Origin: UBA2336 sp965227265
GTDB taxonomy: Bacteria; Bacteroidota; Bacteroidia; Cytophagales; Cyclobacteriaceae
Reading direction: 5' to 3'
Length of the DNA stretch: 64,000 nt
Assembly: GCA_965227265.1 (NCBI GenBank)
Contig: OZ245738.1
Location: forward strand, 744,001-808,000
The stretch's first letter is position 1. The number at the start of each line of letters is the position of its first letter. The position numbers were made by a program, and so were the translations under genes. Shown here one piece after another: positions 1-8,160 of the stretch. Below the pieces are notes generated by a model. It did not search any database. It had not been told where the DNA came from and saw nothing but the letters and a program-made list of their open reading frames with translations.

Positions 1-379
1 TTCTTCTTCCGATTTTATCGCCACCCGGTTTAGGTAGACTTGCCTTTCCAAAACGCGCTAATATTGGTCCCAGTAACATTACTGATCCGCGTAAGGCAGC
101 AGCTTTGGTTCGGTACTGTTCACTTTCTAAAAACTTTGTGTTTACAGACGATGCTGTGAAGCGGTACGAATCTTTGCTAAGCTTTTCAACTTTCGCTCCG
201 AGATCTCCTACAAGCTCGATCAGCTTGTTAACATCCCGTATATCCGGAATATTATGAATCGTTACCGGCTGATCCGTTAACAATACGGCACTTACGATTT
301 GAAGTGCTTCGTTTTTCGCGCCTTGCGGAATGATTTCACCTTTTAACTTATTACCGCCTTTGATTTTGAAAATGCTCAT
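1..379 (-). CDS. murA: UDP-N-acetylglucosamine 1-carboxyvinyltransferase, N-terminal part (cut by window edge)
   Basis: This is the first 126 codons of MurA, which transfers enolpyruvate from PEP to UDP-GlcNAc in the first committed step of peptidoglycan synthesis in the cytoplasm. The reading begins MSIFKIKGGNKLKGEI and has the QGAKNEAL motif (the Lys-Asn pair binds substrate), followed by the conserved LLGPILARFG stretch. In the active-site loop the sequence is PGGDKIGRR, so residue 121 is Asp where most MurA enzymes have the catalytic, fosfomycin-reactive Cys. The gene lies about 95 bases downstream of the DUF4290 gene on the same strand. The C-terminal two thirds are outside the window. 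Confidence 0.95.
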   Translation of the reverse strand, partial: MSIFKIKGGNKLKGEIIPQGAKNEALQIVSAVLLTDQPVTIHNIPDIRDVNKLIELVGDLGAKVEKLSKDSYRFTASSVNTKFLESEQYRTKAAALRGSVMLLGPILARFGKASLPKPGGDKIGRR

Positions 380-473
380 GCTCAGTGTTAGGATTGTCTG
401 TTTGCAAAATTAGCCAATGATTATCAATAGTTCTCTACTGAATCATTGGCTAATTGAATATTAGTAAATATGA

Positions 474-1211
474 TTACTGATCTCTTCTTCTGTTATTGTT
501 ATTATTGTTATTCCGGTTCTTGTTCTTGTTGAACGGACGTTTGCCCCCACGATGCGGACCATTGTTACGGTGACCCTGGTGACCACCACCTTCGCCCTGA
601 CCCATCTTACGTTTGTTATCGCCACGTTCGCCTTTGTAAAGCTGCTCGAACAAATTGTCTTCGCGAACTTTTTCAAGATCAAGCGAAAGCTTGCCTTGTG
701 ACATCGTACGGATATCGTTTACAATTACGGAATCGTCCAATGTTTCTTTGTTCCAATTGCCGTAGAACGTCTTCATCAACTTGCCCAGGTAGATCACAGC
801 ATCCTTTTGCTCCTGTTCGTTCTCAAGCTTTACAGCTTCTTTGATCAGGCGCTCAATGTTTTTACCGTAATGCTTAAAGCGGATGCTGCTTTGCGGATAG
901 CCTAAGTGCTTTGGTTTTTTGAACAATGTTTCGCGATCCGGAACCGGGAATGGATTATTCAAATCCAGGTTGAAGTCTGCGATTACATATAAATCGTCCC
1001 ACATGCGTTGGGGATTTTCCGGTGTTGCTTCTTTGACGCTGGGTGTAAGTTGTTTCATCAACTCCACTAACGTGTATGCAAGCTCGGTGCGTTTTTCTTT
1101 GTCAGGAATGCTGCGGATGTATTCTACCAGCTTCTGTACGTTACGGCCATACTCCTTTAATATAATATCAGGCCGTGCGGTATTGTATTCTCCAATCGTT
1201 TGATCTGCCAT
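474..1211 (-). CDS. DUF4290 family protein with a basic Asn/Arg/Gly-rich tail
   Basis: This 245-residue protein matches the Bacteroidota family DUF4290, from the N-terminal motif EYNTARPDIILKEYGRN and the helical body that follows. No enzymatic motif is visible and the molecular role is unknown. From about residue 198 the protein becomes a low-complexity tail (GEGGGHQGHRNN, then HRGGKRPF, then runs of Asn and Arg) that looks disordered and nucleic-acid-binding, like RGG tails; that reading is an inference. The Asn run is encoded by near-repetitive AAT/AAC codons. It sits between the UvrD-type helicase (28 bases upstream) and murA, and is probably cotranscribed with both. Confidence 0.85.
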   Translation of the reverse strand: MADQTIGEYNTARPDIILKEYGRNVQKLVEYIRSIPDKEKRTELAYTLVELMKQLTPSVKEATPENPQRMWDDLYVIADFNLDLNNPFPVPDRETLFKKPKHLGYPQSSIRFKHYGKNIERLIKEAVKLENEQEQKDAVIYLGKLMKTFYGNWNKETLDDSVIVNDIRTMSQGKLSLDLEKVREDNLFEQLYKGERGDNKRKMGQGEGGGHQGHRNNGPHRGGKRPFNKNKNRNNNNNNNRRRDQ

Positions 1212-1239
1212 GTGTGTAGTGCGAGGCTGTAAATCGCCT

Positions 1240-3501
1240 CTATTCGTGTATTTTCAGTTTAGCAAAGCTAAGTAATAAGGTCTTTTCGCCAAAATCGTCA
1301 AATATTATTTTGGCTTTCTTATCCGGACCTGAGAAATCCATCTTTTCGACCTTGCCGAAGCCGAATTTAGGATGTTCTACTTTCATCCCTTCCTGTAGTA
1401 ATGCATTATCGCTTGGCTTGAAATCAACCGGAGGTTTGTAAGAAGTTGTTTTAGGTCTTACTGGAGAAGATGCCATTGTCTTCTTGATGCCACTCACCAA
1501 TGTTTTGGCATAGCCGCTGCTTATGGGAGATGATTCCATGCTTGAGAACTTGGTGCTCATCTTAATATAGCCCGGATCGATGTCGTCAATGAAACGGCTT
1601 TTCTCGCAATTCTTTAATCGACCGAATCGATAGCGTGTAACGGCATAGGTAAGGAATAATCTCTTCTGTGCGCGGGTAATCGCTACATAAAACAACCTGC
1701 GTTCTTCCTCCAGATCAGCGCGACTGCTTAACATCATTTGAGAAGGAAAAAGATCTTCTTCCAAGCCAACAATGTAAACGTATTTGAACTCAAGACCTTT
1801 CGCCATGTGAATGGTCATGAGTGTTACTTTATCCGGATCTTTATCCTTGTCTTCATCCTGACCGGTTACTAAAGAAACTTCCTGAAGAAACGCACCTAAG
1901 GATTTATCCTCTTTCTCGGGATCTTCAACGTATTCTTTTATCGCGTTCAGCAATTCCTGAACGTTCTCGTAGCGGCTTAGTCCTTCAACTGTTTTGTCTT
2001 CATATAACTCGCGCATCAGACCAGAGCCTTTTGCAATGTCGAACGCAGCATCGTAAGCATCTTTGCGCGTTGTTTCCAGGGCAAACCGTTTGATCATGGT
2101 TACGAACTCATCGATTGCTCCGGCTGAACGACCACCAACAAATGGCGAAGGGTTCTGTAAAATATCCCAGATCGATACGCCTTGATCGTTGGCGCCAAGA
2201 ATAATCTTATCAACCGTTGAATCACCAATACCGCGTTTCGGCAGATTGATAATTCTTCTGAACGAGGCTTCATCCTGATGATTCAGCACGAAGCGCATAT
2301 AGGCTAATAAGTCTTTGATCTCTTTGCGTTGATAGAAGGAGAGACCACCAATAATTTTGTACTTGATGTTCAGTCTGCGTAGGTTTTCTTCCATCGCCCG
2401 TGACTGACTGTTTGTTCTATATAAAATAACAAAGTCACTGAACTTCAACTGATGCTGCATCTTTTCTTCAAAGATGGAGGAGGCAACAAGCCGACCCTCT
2501 TCATTATCCGAAACGGCTTTGATTAATTCGATCTGATTGCCTTCTTCGTTTTCGGTCCAGACGTTCTTAGGAATCTGTGCTCGGTTACGTTTAATAACGG
2601 AGTTGGCAGCGTTTACAATATTTTGTGTTGAGCGATAATTTTGTTCAAGCTTGAATACATTCAACTCAGGATAATCTCTTTCAAAATTGAGAATGTTGGA
2701 AATGTCTGCTCCACGGAAACCATAAATACTTTGGGCATCATCGCCTACGATACAAATGTTTCTGTACTTGGAAGCAATTTTTCTAACAATGCTATACTGA
2801 CATAAATTTGTATCCTGAAACTCATCAATCAATAAATACTTGAATTGATTTTGAAGTTCATTTAAAATGTCAAGATGCTCTTTTAAAAGCTTGTCTGTAT
2901 TAAAGAGTAGATCATCAAAATCCATGGCACCAGCTTTAAAGCATCGCTGTGCGTAGGTTTTATAAATCCGGCCCATTTCTGGACGAAGATTGGAAGCATC
3001 ATCGGCCATCAATTCGCCATTGGCCAGATAAGCTTCCCAACCGATCAATTGATTTTTAGCAGCTGAGATGCGGTTGTAAACCACATTTTGTTTGTATGCA
3101 GTTTCATCCAATCCCATTTCCTTAACAATGTTACGGATCAATGTTTTGGAGTCATCGGTATCGTAAATCGTAAAGTTTCTTGGGTAGCCAAGTCGTTCAG
3201 CTTTGTCACGACTTCTTAATAATCTAGCAAATACAGAGTGGAAAGTTCCCATCCAGATATTGCGCGCATCTGAACCGACAACTTTCTCGACACGCTCGCG
3301 CATTTCTTTAGCTGCCTTGTTGGTAAAGGTTAATGCCATGATGCTGAATGGGTCAACATCTTTTACTTTAATAAGATGGGCGATACGAAGAGTAAGTACC
3401 CTTGTTTTGCCTGATCCCGCACCGGCAATCAGCATGGTGGGCCCTTCTGTATTTACGACACCTTCGTACTGCGAAGGGTTCAACTGCTCTAAATAATCCA
3501 T
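1240..3501 (-). CDS. uvrD: UvrD/PcrA-type superfamily 1 DNA helicase
   Basis: This 753-residue protein is a 3'-5' SF1A helicase of the UvrD/PcrA/Rep family, which acts in nucleotide excision repair, mismatch repair and removal of proteins from DNA. Visible motifs are the Q motif LNPSQ near residue 7, Walker A AGAGSGKT at 26-33, GTFHSVFARLLR, the Walker B DEFQDTN, GDDAQSIYGFRGA, QNYRS, and the late motifs TIHMAKGLEF and VAITRAQKRL. The last 50 residues (VEHPKFGFGKV) resemble the Tudor-like C-terminal domain of PcrA/UvrD that contacts RNA polymerase. I chose the ATG at 3501; a TTG four codons upstream is also in frame. PcrA and UvrD cannot be told apart here. Confidence 0.93.
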   Translation of the reverse strand: MDYLEQLNPSQYEGVVNTEGPTMLIAGAGSGKTRVLTLRIAHLIKVKDVDPFSIMALTFTNKAAKEMRERVEKVVGSDARNIWMGTFHSVFARLLRSRDKAERLGYPRNFTIYDTDDSKTLIRNIVKEMGLDETAYKQNVVYNRISAAKNQLIGWEAYLANGELMADDASNLRPEMGRIYKTYAQRCFKAGAMDFDDLLFNTDKLLKEHLDILNELQNQFKYLLIDEFQDTNLCQYSIVRKIASKYRNICIVGDDAQSIYGFRGADISNILNFERDYPELNVFKLEQNYRSTQNIVNAANSVIKRNRAQIPKNVWTENEEGNQIELIKAVSDNEEGRLVASSIFEEKMQHQLKFSDFVILYRTNSQSRAMEENLRRLNIKYKIIGGLSFYQRKEIKDLLAYMRFVLNHQDEASFRRIINLPKRGIGDSTVDKIILGANDQGVSIWDILQNPSPFVGGRSAGAIDEFVTMIKRFALETTRKDAYDAAFDIAKGSGLMRELYEDKTVEGLSRYENVQELLNAIKEYVEDPEKEDKSLGAFLQEVSLVTGQDEDKDKDPDKVTLMTIHMAKGLEFKYVYIVGLEEDLFPSQMMLSSRADLEEERRLFYVAITRAQKRLFLTYAVTRYRFGRLKNCEKSRFIDDIDPGYIKMSTKFSSMESSPISSGYAKTLVSGIKKTMASSPVRPKTTSYKPPVDFKPSDNALLQEGMKVEHPKFGFGKVEKMDFSGPDKKAKIIFDDFGEKTLLLSFAKLKIHE

Positions 3502-3574
3502 ACGACCTTGCAAGGTAATTGATCCTTTCTATCCTTCATAAAATATTTCCAACTGCACATTATTGATCAGAATG

Positions 3575-3605
3575 TTGCATCCTTGCGCTTGTAAAAGTAC
3601 TTTTG
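3575..3605 (+). promoter_or_regulatory. Bacteroidota-type promoter of the TcmP-like gene
   Basis: A TTG element at 3575-3577 is followed after 20 bases by TACTTTTG at 3598-3605. This fits the primary sigma factor consensus of Bacteroidota (TTTG about -33, TAnnTTTG about -7). The predicted start of transcription is near 3612, leaving only about ten bases before the TTG start codon of the gene. Confidence 0.55.
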
Positions 3606-3621
3606 TTAAACCTATTCACAG

Positions 3622-4473
3622 TTGAGCCTTAACACATCGTTTGCATTTTTTAATTCTTTTCAGGATGATGGTTTTGTTACAACGGCTGCCGAACCTTGGT
3701 TTAAAGTAAAGGTTCAACTCATCCAGCAATATTTCGAATCTTTTATCACCAATGTTTCCGGAAAAGTAAATGACATCGTGTTCGTTGACTTGTATTCCGG
3801 TTCAGGACTTTATTCCATTGGTCATCAAAAGCAACTTTTTCCTTCGGCTGCGCTAGCCTCACTTCAGTACGATCTTCCGGTTTCAAAGTGGATTTTCTGC
3901 GAGCAATCTTCTGAAAATGCTAAAGCACTCAAGATCAGGGTGAACAAATATTTCCGCGGTAAAAACGTAGTAATCTTCGAATCCAAACCTGAACAGTTGA
4001 TTGATAAGTTTCGTTCCTACATTCCGCAATCCAAAGGCGCATATAAAGTAGCTGTGTTTTGCCTGGTTGATCCGTTTTCGATTGATATTCCGTTCACGCT
4101 TATCGATAAGCTGAATGATTTTGGGTTCAGCTTTATGATCCCGTATACATTCAGTCTATCGGGCAGGTTGGATTATAAATTTTATCAAGGTGAGCAGCGT
4201 GAAAAGCTCAATAAATATCTTGGAGGATTCAGGGATATAGAAAAGTTGGAAGGTGTGAATAACAATCTTGAGTTCTATAAAAAATTAGTTCAAATTCAGC
4301 AGAACAATATGCTGATGCTTGGATTGAACACAACGGTATCAGTACATAAGCTGGATTCCGGATTAATGGAACTACCCATCTACTACACTGGATTTTATTC
4401 CCGGCAGCTATCGCCTAAAGTTATCAGTCAGGATATCCGGGAGCGGGCCATCACCCAATTCAGGTTATTTTAA
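3622..4473 (+). CDS. tcmP: TcmP-like three-Cys-motif partner protein
   Basis: This 283-residue protein resembles the TcmP family, named as partner of a three-Cys-motif phage-type protein. The N-terminal half has the family layout: a Trp-containing helix (EPWFKVKVQLIQQYFESF), then a Rossmann-like strand and glycine loop DLYSGSG at residues 56-62, as in SAM-dependent methyltransferases, then FPSAALASL. The biochemical activity is not known. The usual partner gene is not in the neighbourhood, so this copy is an orphan. The start is a TTG; no in-frame ATG occurs before the conserved region. It is transcribed away from the helicase gene. The family call rests on overall pattern. Confidence 0.65.
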   Translation: MSLNTSFAFFNSFQDDGFVTTAAEPWFKVKVQLIQQYFESFITNVSGKVNDIVFVDLYSGSGLYSIGHQKQLFPSAALASLQYDLPVSKWIFCEQSSENAKALKIRVNKYFRGKNVVIFESKPEQLIDKFRSYIPQSKGAYKVAVFCLVDPFSIDIPFTLIDKLNDFGFSFMIPYTFSLSGRLDYKFYQGEQREKLNKYLGGFRDIEKLEGVNNNLEFYKKLVQIQQNNMLMLGLNTTVSVHKLDSGLMELPIYYTGFYSRQLSPKVISQDIRERAITQFRLF

Positions 4474-4560
4474 TTTGATGCAACCTTTTTCATAGTTTAA
4501 GGTCTGTATTGTGTAACCTCAACCCGATTTTGAAGTTACAGTCTTACTATCCTGTACTAT

Positions 4561-7008
4561 ATGATTAGAAATTATTTCAAAGTTGCGCTGCGTTCAATCT
4601 TTCGAAACAAGCTGACCGCAACCATTAACATTTTAGGGCTTGGGTTAGCTATGGCTGCTTCCGCGCTCATTTATCTTTTTGTAGTAGATGAGTTAAGCTA
4701 TGATCAATATCACACCAAGGCTAATCGCACATATAGAATTACCCGAGATTTTCATAATCAGGACGGTGTTGTGGGTCTGGCGCTGGCAAACGTTGCTCCA
4801 CCGATAGGTATGCTTCTTAAAAATGATTTCGGTGAAATCGATCACATGGCGCGTACTATTAACTACAACATGGTTATTAGTAAAGAAGAGGATGGAGAAA
4901 TTAAAGCTATGAACAACGAAGAGTATTTGTTTGTTGCTGAACCTGAGATTCTTAAAATATTTGACGTTGAAACAGTAAACGGCAATGCAGAAAGCGCACT
5001 TCAACGCCCTTACACCGTAATGTTATCAGAGAAGACTGCTCAACGATATTTTAACAGTTTGGATGTAATTGGCAAACGCCTGAGAGGTAACAGCCGGTTT
5101 GATTTGGAAGTTACCGGTGTGTTCAAAGATTTTCCATTGCAATCGCATTGGCATCCTGAGTTTTTAATTTCATTCTCAACATTAGAAGATGATAAAATTT
5201 ATGGACGCAAAGGACTTGAAACGAATTGGGGAAATAATTCTTTTGGAACCTACATCGTTTTACAAGAGGGAACGGATCCTAAAAAGTTTGAAGCCGGTCT
5301 TCCGGCATTTATCGATAAACATTTTGGTCCTTTCGCCAAAGCTAATTGGGGAGTACCGGCTGATTGGGTTGCTTCAAAATCAACAACGCTTCATGTTGGT
5401 AAACTTACTGACATACACTTAGCCTCGCATCGAGATGATGAGCTTGAACCTGGAGGAACAACGAGCAGCGTATATGTTTTGGGAGCGATCGGATGTGTGA
5501 TCATAATCATTGCAGGATTTAATTTTATTAACCTCTCGACTGCGCAAGCTACAAAACGTGCAAAAGAAGTAGGCTTACGAAAAGTTGTAGGCGCTTTCCG
5601 GAATCAGCTTATTGTTCAATACCTCGGTGAGTCAGTTCTTATTGCTTTGTTCGCGTTAGTGCTAGGCAGCTTACTGGCAGTTGCAGGCTTACAGTGGATC
5701 AATGAGTTTACGGGAAAACAGCTTGACGTATTACAATTACCGTTGATTGGAGGTGCCTTCGCACTGGCTATTGTTATTGGAATTTTGGCGGGCATTTATC
5801 CTGCGCTTGTAATTTCAGGATTCAAACCTGCGCTTACGTTAAAAACCCAAAGCAGTACATCACAAGGCCGGGGCCTGATTAGAAAAGTATTAGTTGTATC
5901 TCAATTTGCAGTTTCTATTGTGTTGATCATAGCAACAATTATCACGTTTCAACAGCTTGATTATTTGAACAGCCGTGATTTGGGTTATACGAAAGATCTT
6001 ATTGTAACCATGCCGTACTATCGTCAACTAGAGAAAAATTACGAATCATTCTATAATGACCTTGAAGGCGCAACCGTTATTGAAAACCTTACTCGCTCAT
6101 CCCGCGCGCCTACAGGCAGGTTATTGGATTCATACGGAGGAGCGAAGATTTTGAAAGGCGATAGTTTGATTGATGCAGACGTAGATCTTAAGACAATTTC
6201 TATCGATGAAGATTTCTTCGATACATATAATATTGGGATGGCAGCCGGCCGTAATTTTTCAAAAAGCATCCGTTCGGATGACTCGCTTGCCTTTATTATT
6301 AATGAAGCAGGCGCCAAAAAACTTGGCTGGACAAATCTTAATAAACAGATTGATCGTCAATTTGAATATGCCGGAGTAAATGGAAAGCTCATTGGAATAG
6401 TTAAAGATTTCCATTTCGAATCACTCCATCAAAAGATAACTCCGATGATATTTTTGTTTAGCCGGGAGAATTTTAATACAGTTTCGGTAAAAATATCAGG
6501 TAATAATATGCAGGAAGGATTGCAGTTGCTGGAAACAAAATGGAGAAGCTTTATACCGGACCGGCCCTTTGAATTTTCTTTCCTTACGGATAAGTATGCA
6601 CGACTTTATGATGCCGAGCTTAAGCAAAACCAGTTGCTGACATCCTTTGCCGGGCTGGCGATATTTATCGCGTGCCTTGGATTGTTTGGATTAGCTACGT
6701 TTAACACGATGCAGCGTATTAAAGAAATTGGCATTCGTAAAGTATTGGGAGCTTCGGTGCCGGGTATTTTAACGTTGCTTTCCAGAGAGATCGTTATCCT
6801 GATTGTGATTGCTAATTTCGTAGCCTGGCCTGTGGCCTGGTACATGATGAACCAATGGCTTTCATCGTTTGCTTATCATATAGACATGAATGTGCTTATT
6901 TATATAGCAGCGGCCGGTATTGCAGTCATCATTGCTTTGTTAACGGTGAGTATGCAAACCCTAAAAGCGGCCCGGGCGAATCCTGCTAAAACATTGCGAT
7001 ATGAGTAG
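4561..7008 (+). CDS. MacB/FtsX-type ABC transporter permease
   Basis: This 815-residue inner-membrane protein has the layout of the large Bacteroidota MacB-like permeases: a first membrane helix at about residues 20-40, a periplasmic MacB-type core domain, a three-helix FtsX block at about 310-420 beginning near FINLSTAQATKRAKEVGLRK, a second periplasmic domain, and a final FtsX block at about 690-800 (KEIGIRKVLGAS). Such proteins work with an ATP-binding subunit in mechanotransmission or lipoprotein/peptide export rather than classical uptake. No ATPase gene is adjacent, so the partner is unknown. A paralogue of similar architecture is at 40495-42846. Confidence 0.88.
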   Translation: MIRNYFKVALRSIFRNKLTATINILGLGLAMAASALIYLFVVDELSYDQYHTKANRTYRITRDFHNQDGVVGLALANVAPPIGMLLKNDFGEIDHMARTINYNMVISKEEDGEIKAMNNEEYLFVAEPEILKIFDVETVNGNAESALQRPYTVMLSEKTAQRYFNSLDVIGKRLRGNSRFDLEVTGVFKDFPLQSHWHPEFLISFSTLEDDKIYGRKGLETNWGNNSFGTYIVLQEGTDPKKFEAGLPAFIDKHFGPFAKANWGVPADWVASKSTTLHVGKLTDIHLASHRDDELEPGGTTSSVYVLGAIGCVIIIIAGFNFINLSTAQATKRAKEVGLRKVVGAFRNQLIVQYLGESVLIALFALVLGSLLAVAGLQWINEFTGKQLDVLQLPLIGGAFALAIVIGILAGIYPALVISGFKPALTLKTQSSTSQGRGLIRKVLVVSQFAVSIVLIIATIITFQQLDYLNSRDLGYTKDLIVTMPYYRQLEKNYESFYNDLEGATVIENLTRSSRAPTGRLLDSYGGAKILKGDSLIDADVDLKTISIDEDFFDTYNIGMAAGRNFSKSIRSDDSLAFIINEAGAKKLGWTNLNKQIDRQFEYAGVNGKLIGIVKDFHFESLHQKITPMIFLFSRENFNTVSVKISGNNMQEGLQLLETKWRSFIPDRPFEFSFLTDKYARLYDAELKQNQLLTSFAGLAIFIACLGLFGLATFNTMQRIKEIGIRKVLGASVPGILTLLSREIVILIVIANFVAWPVAWYMMNQWLSSFAYHIDMNVLIYIAAAGIAVIIALLTVSMQTLKAARANPAKTLRYE

Positions 7009-7088
7009 AAGTCCGGTGCTTCATTGAAAATGCATAAAGCCTGGAAGATTTAGTAACTTTGCAGGGTTACTAACCAAAAAGTATTCAG

Positions 7089-7670
7089 GTGCTGCAAATA
7101 GGGGAGATATTGATTTCAGACGATGTAATTGAGAAGGAATTTGTCTGTAATCTCGATAAATGTAAAGGTGCATGTTGCGTGGAAGGCGACTATGGCGCTC
7201 CGCTGGATGAGGATGAACTGCAGATCCTGAAAGATATTTATCCTGAAGTAAAACCGTATCTGTCGGAGGCAGGGATCAAAGCTATTGAAAAACAAGGCAC
7301 GCATGTGCTGGATGAAGATGGCGACCTTTCAACCCCCACTATTAAAGGCAGGGAATGTGCGTATGCCATCTATGACGATAAGAATGTTTTGAAATGCGGG
7401 ATTGAGCAAGCTTACCTCGATGGTAAAATTGGCTGGAAGAAACCAATCTCGTGTCATTTATATCCCATCCGCATCACCAAAAAGAAACACTTTGAAGCGC
7501 TGAACTATCATAAATGGAGCATTTGTTCACCCGCCTGCGCACTTGGACAAGAATTAAAAGTTCCGGTATATAAGTTTTTGAAAGATCCTCTAATCCGTAA
7601 ATACGGTGAAGCTTGGTACCATGAACTTGAACTCGTAATTGAAGCTTACGAGAAAGAACGGAAAAAATAA
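7089..7670 (+). CDS. DUF3109 family cysteine-rich protein
   Basis: This 193-residue protein belongs to DUF3109. It has an N-terminal CNLDKCKGACC motif, then GRECAYAIYDD, PISCHLYPIR and CSPACALG, giving a set of Cys residues suited to binding a metal or iron-sulfur cluster. The family is widespread in Bacteroidota and has no established function that I know of. Translation starts at a GTG. A possible -7 box, TAACTTTG at 7054-7061, precedes the gene, but no good -33 element is in register. It is separate from the permease upstream by about 80 bases. Confidence 0.85.
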   Translation: MLQIGEILISDDVIEKEFVCNLDKCKGACCVEGDYGAPLDEDELQILKDIYPEVKPYLSEAGIKAIEKQGTHVLDEDGDLSTPTIKGRECAYAIYDDKNVLKCGIEQAYLDGKIGWKKPISCHLYPIRITKKKHFEALNYHKWSICSPACALGQELKVPVYKFLKDPLIRKYGEAWYHELELVIEAYEKERKK

Positions 7671-7704
7671 TTCGATCAGAAGAAACCTTAACGAAAGCTG
7701 AGTG

Positions 7705-8121
7705 TCATTTTAACAAAGTCTTTCTCCAATTATCCCAGGCTCCGGTTGACCACAACGCCCAGAAAATTAAAATGGGTTGAAAGAGAAGGCGAAGACCACG
7801 GGAAAGATCAGTGTTAAGTCCAAAGGCATCAACACTGTTTACAAACTGCGAAATATTTCCGGGAAACACGAGCACGAAAAATATGGCAACCACATAGCCG
7901 ACTATAATTCGTTGCTTTTTTAGAAAGATTAAGGATAATCCAAGGAGAACCTCTACAATTCCTGATAAGATAACAGTGAGATCTTTACTGACGGGAACCC
8001 AATCTGGCACTTGTGCCTGAAACTCACCTCTGAGAAAAGTAAGATGACTTATACCGGCCCCTAACAGGAAAGCGCCAAGTATTAACCGCGAAATGTTTTG
8101 AGCTGTAGTTTGAGTAGCCAT
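7705..8121 (-). CDS. DoxX-like small membrane protein
   Basis: This 138-residue protein has four hydrophobic segments (about residues 8-25, 45-63, 72-90 and 107-125) and the DoxX/MauE-like pattern, including GISHLTF in the first helix region and GIVEVLLGLSLIFL in the second. Members are integral membrane proteins of loosely defined redox or quinone-related function. It ends 35 bases from the convergent DUF3109 gene and lies about 40 bases downstream of accC on the same strand, so it may be the last gene of that transcript. Family-level call only. Confidence 0.7.
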   Translation of the reverse strand: MATQTTAQNISRLILGAFLLGAGISHLTFLRGEFQAQVPDWVPVSKDLTVILSGIVEVLLGLSLIFLKKQRIIVGYVVAIFFVLVFPGNISQFVNSVDAFGLNTDLSRGLRLLFQPILIFWALWSTGAWDNWRKTLLK

Positions 8122-8160
8122 GACAGTTAAGAGATTAAGTTTACTGTCATGGCTTAAAGA

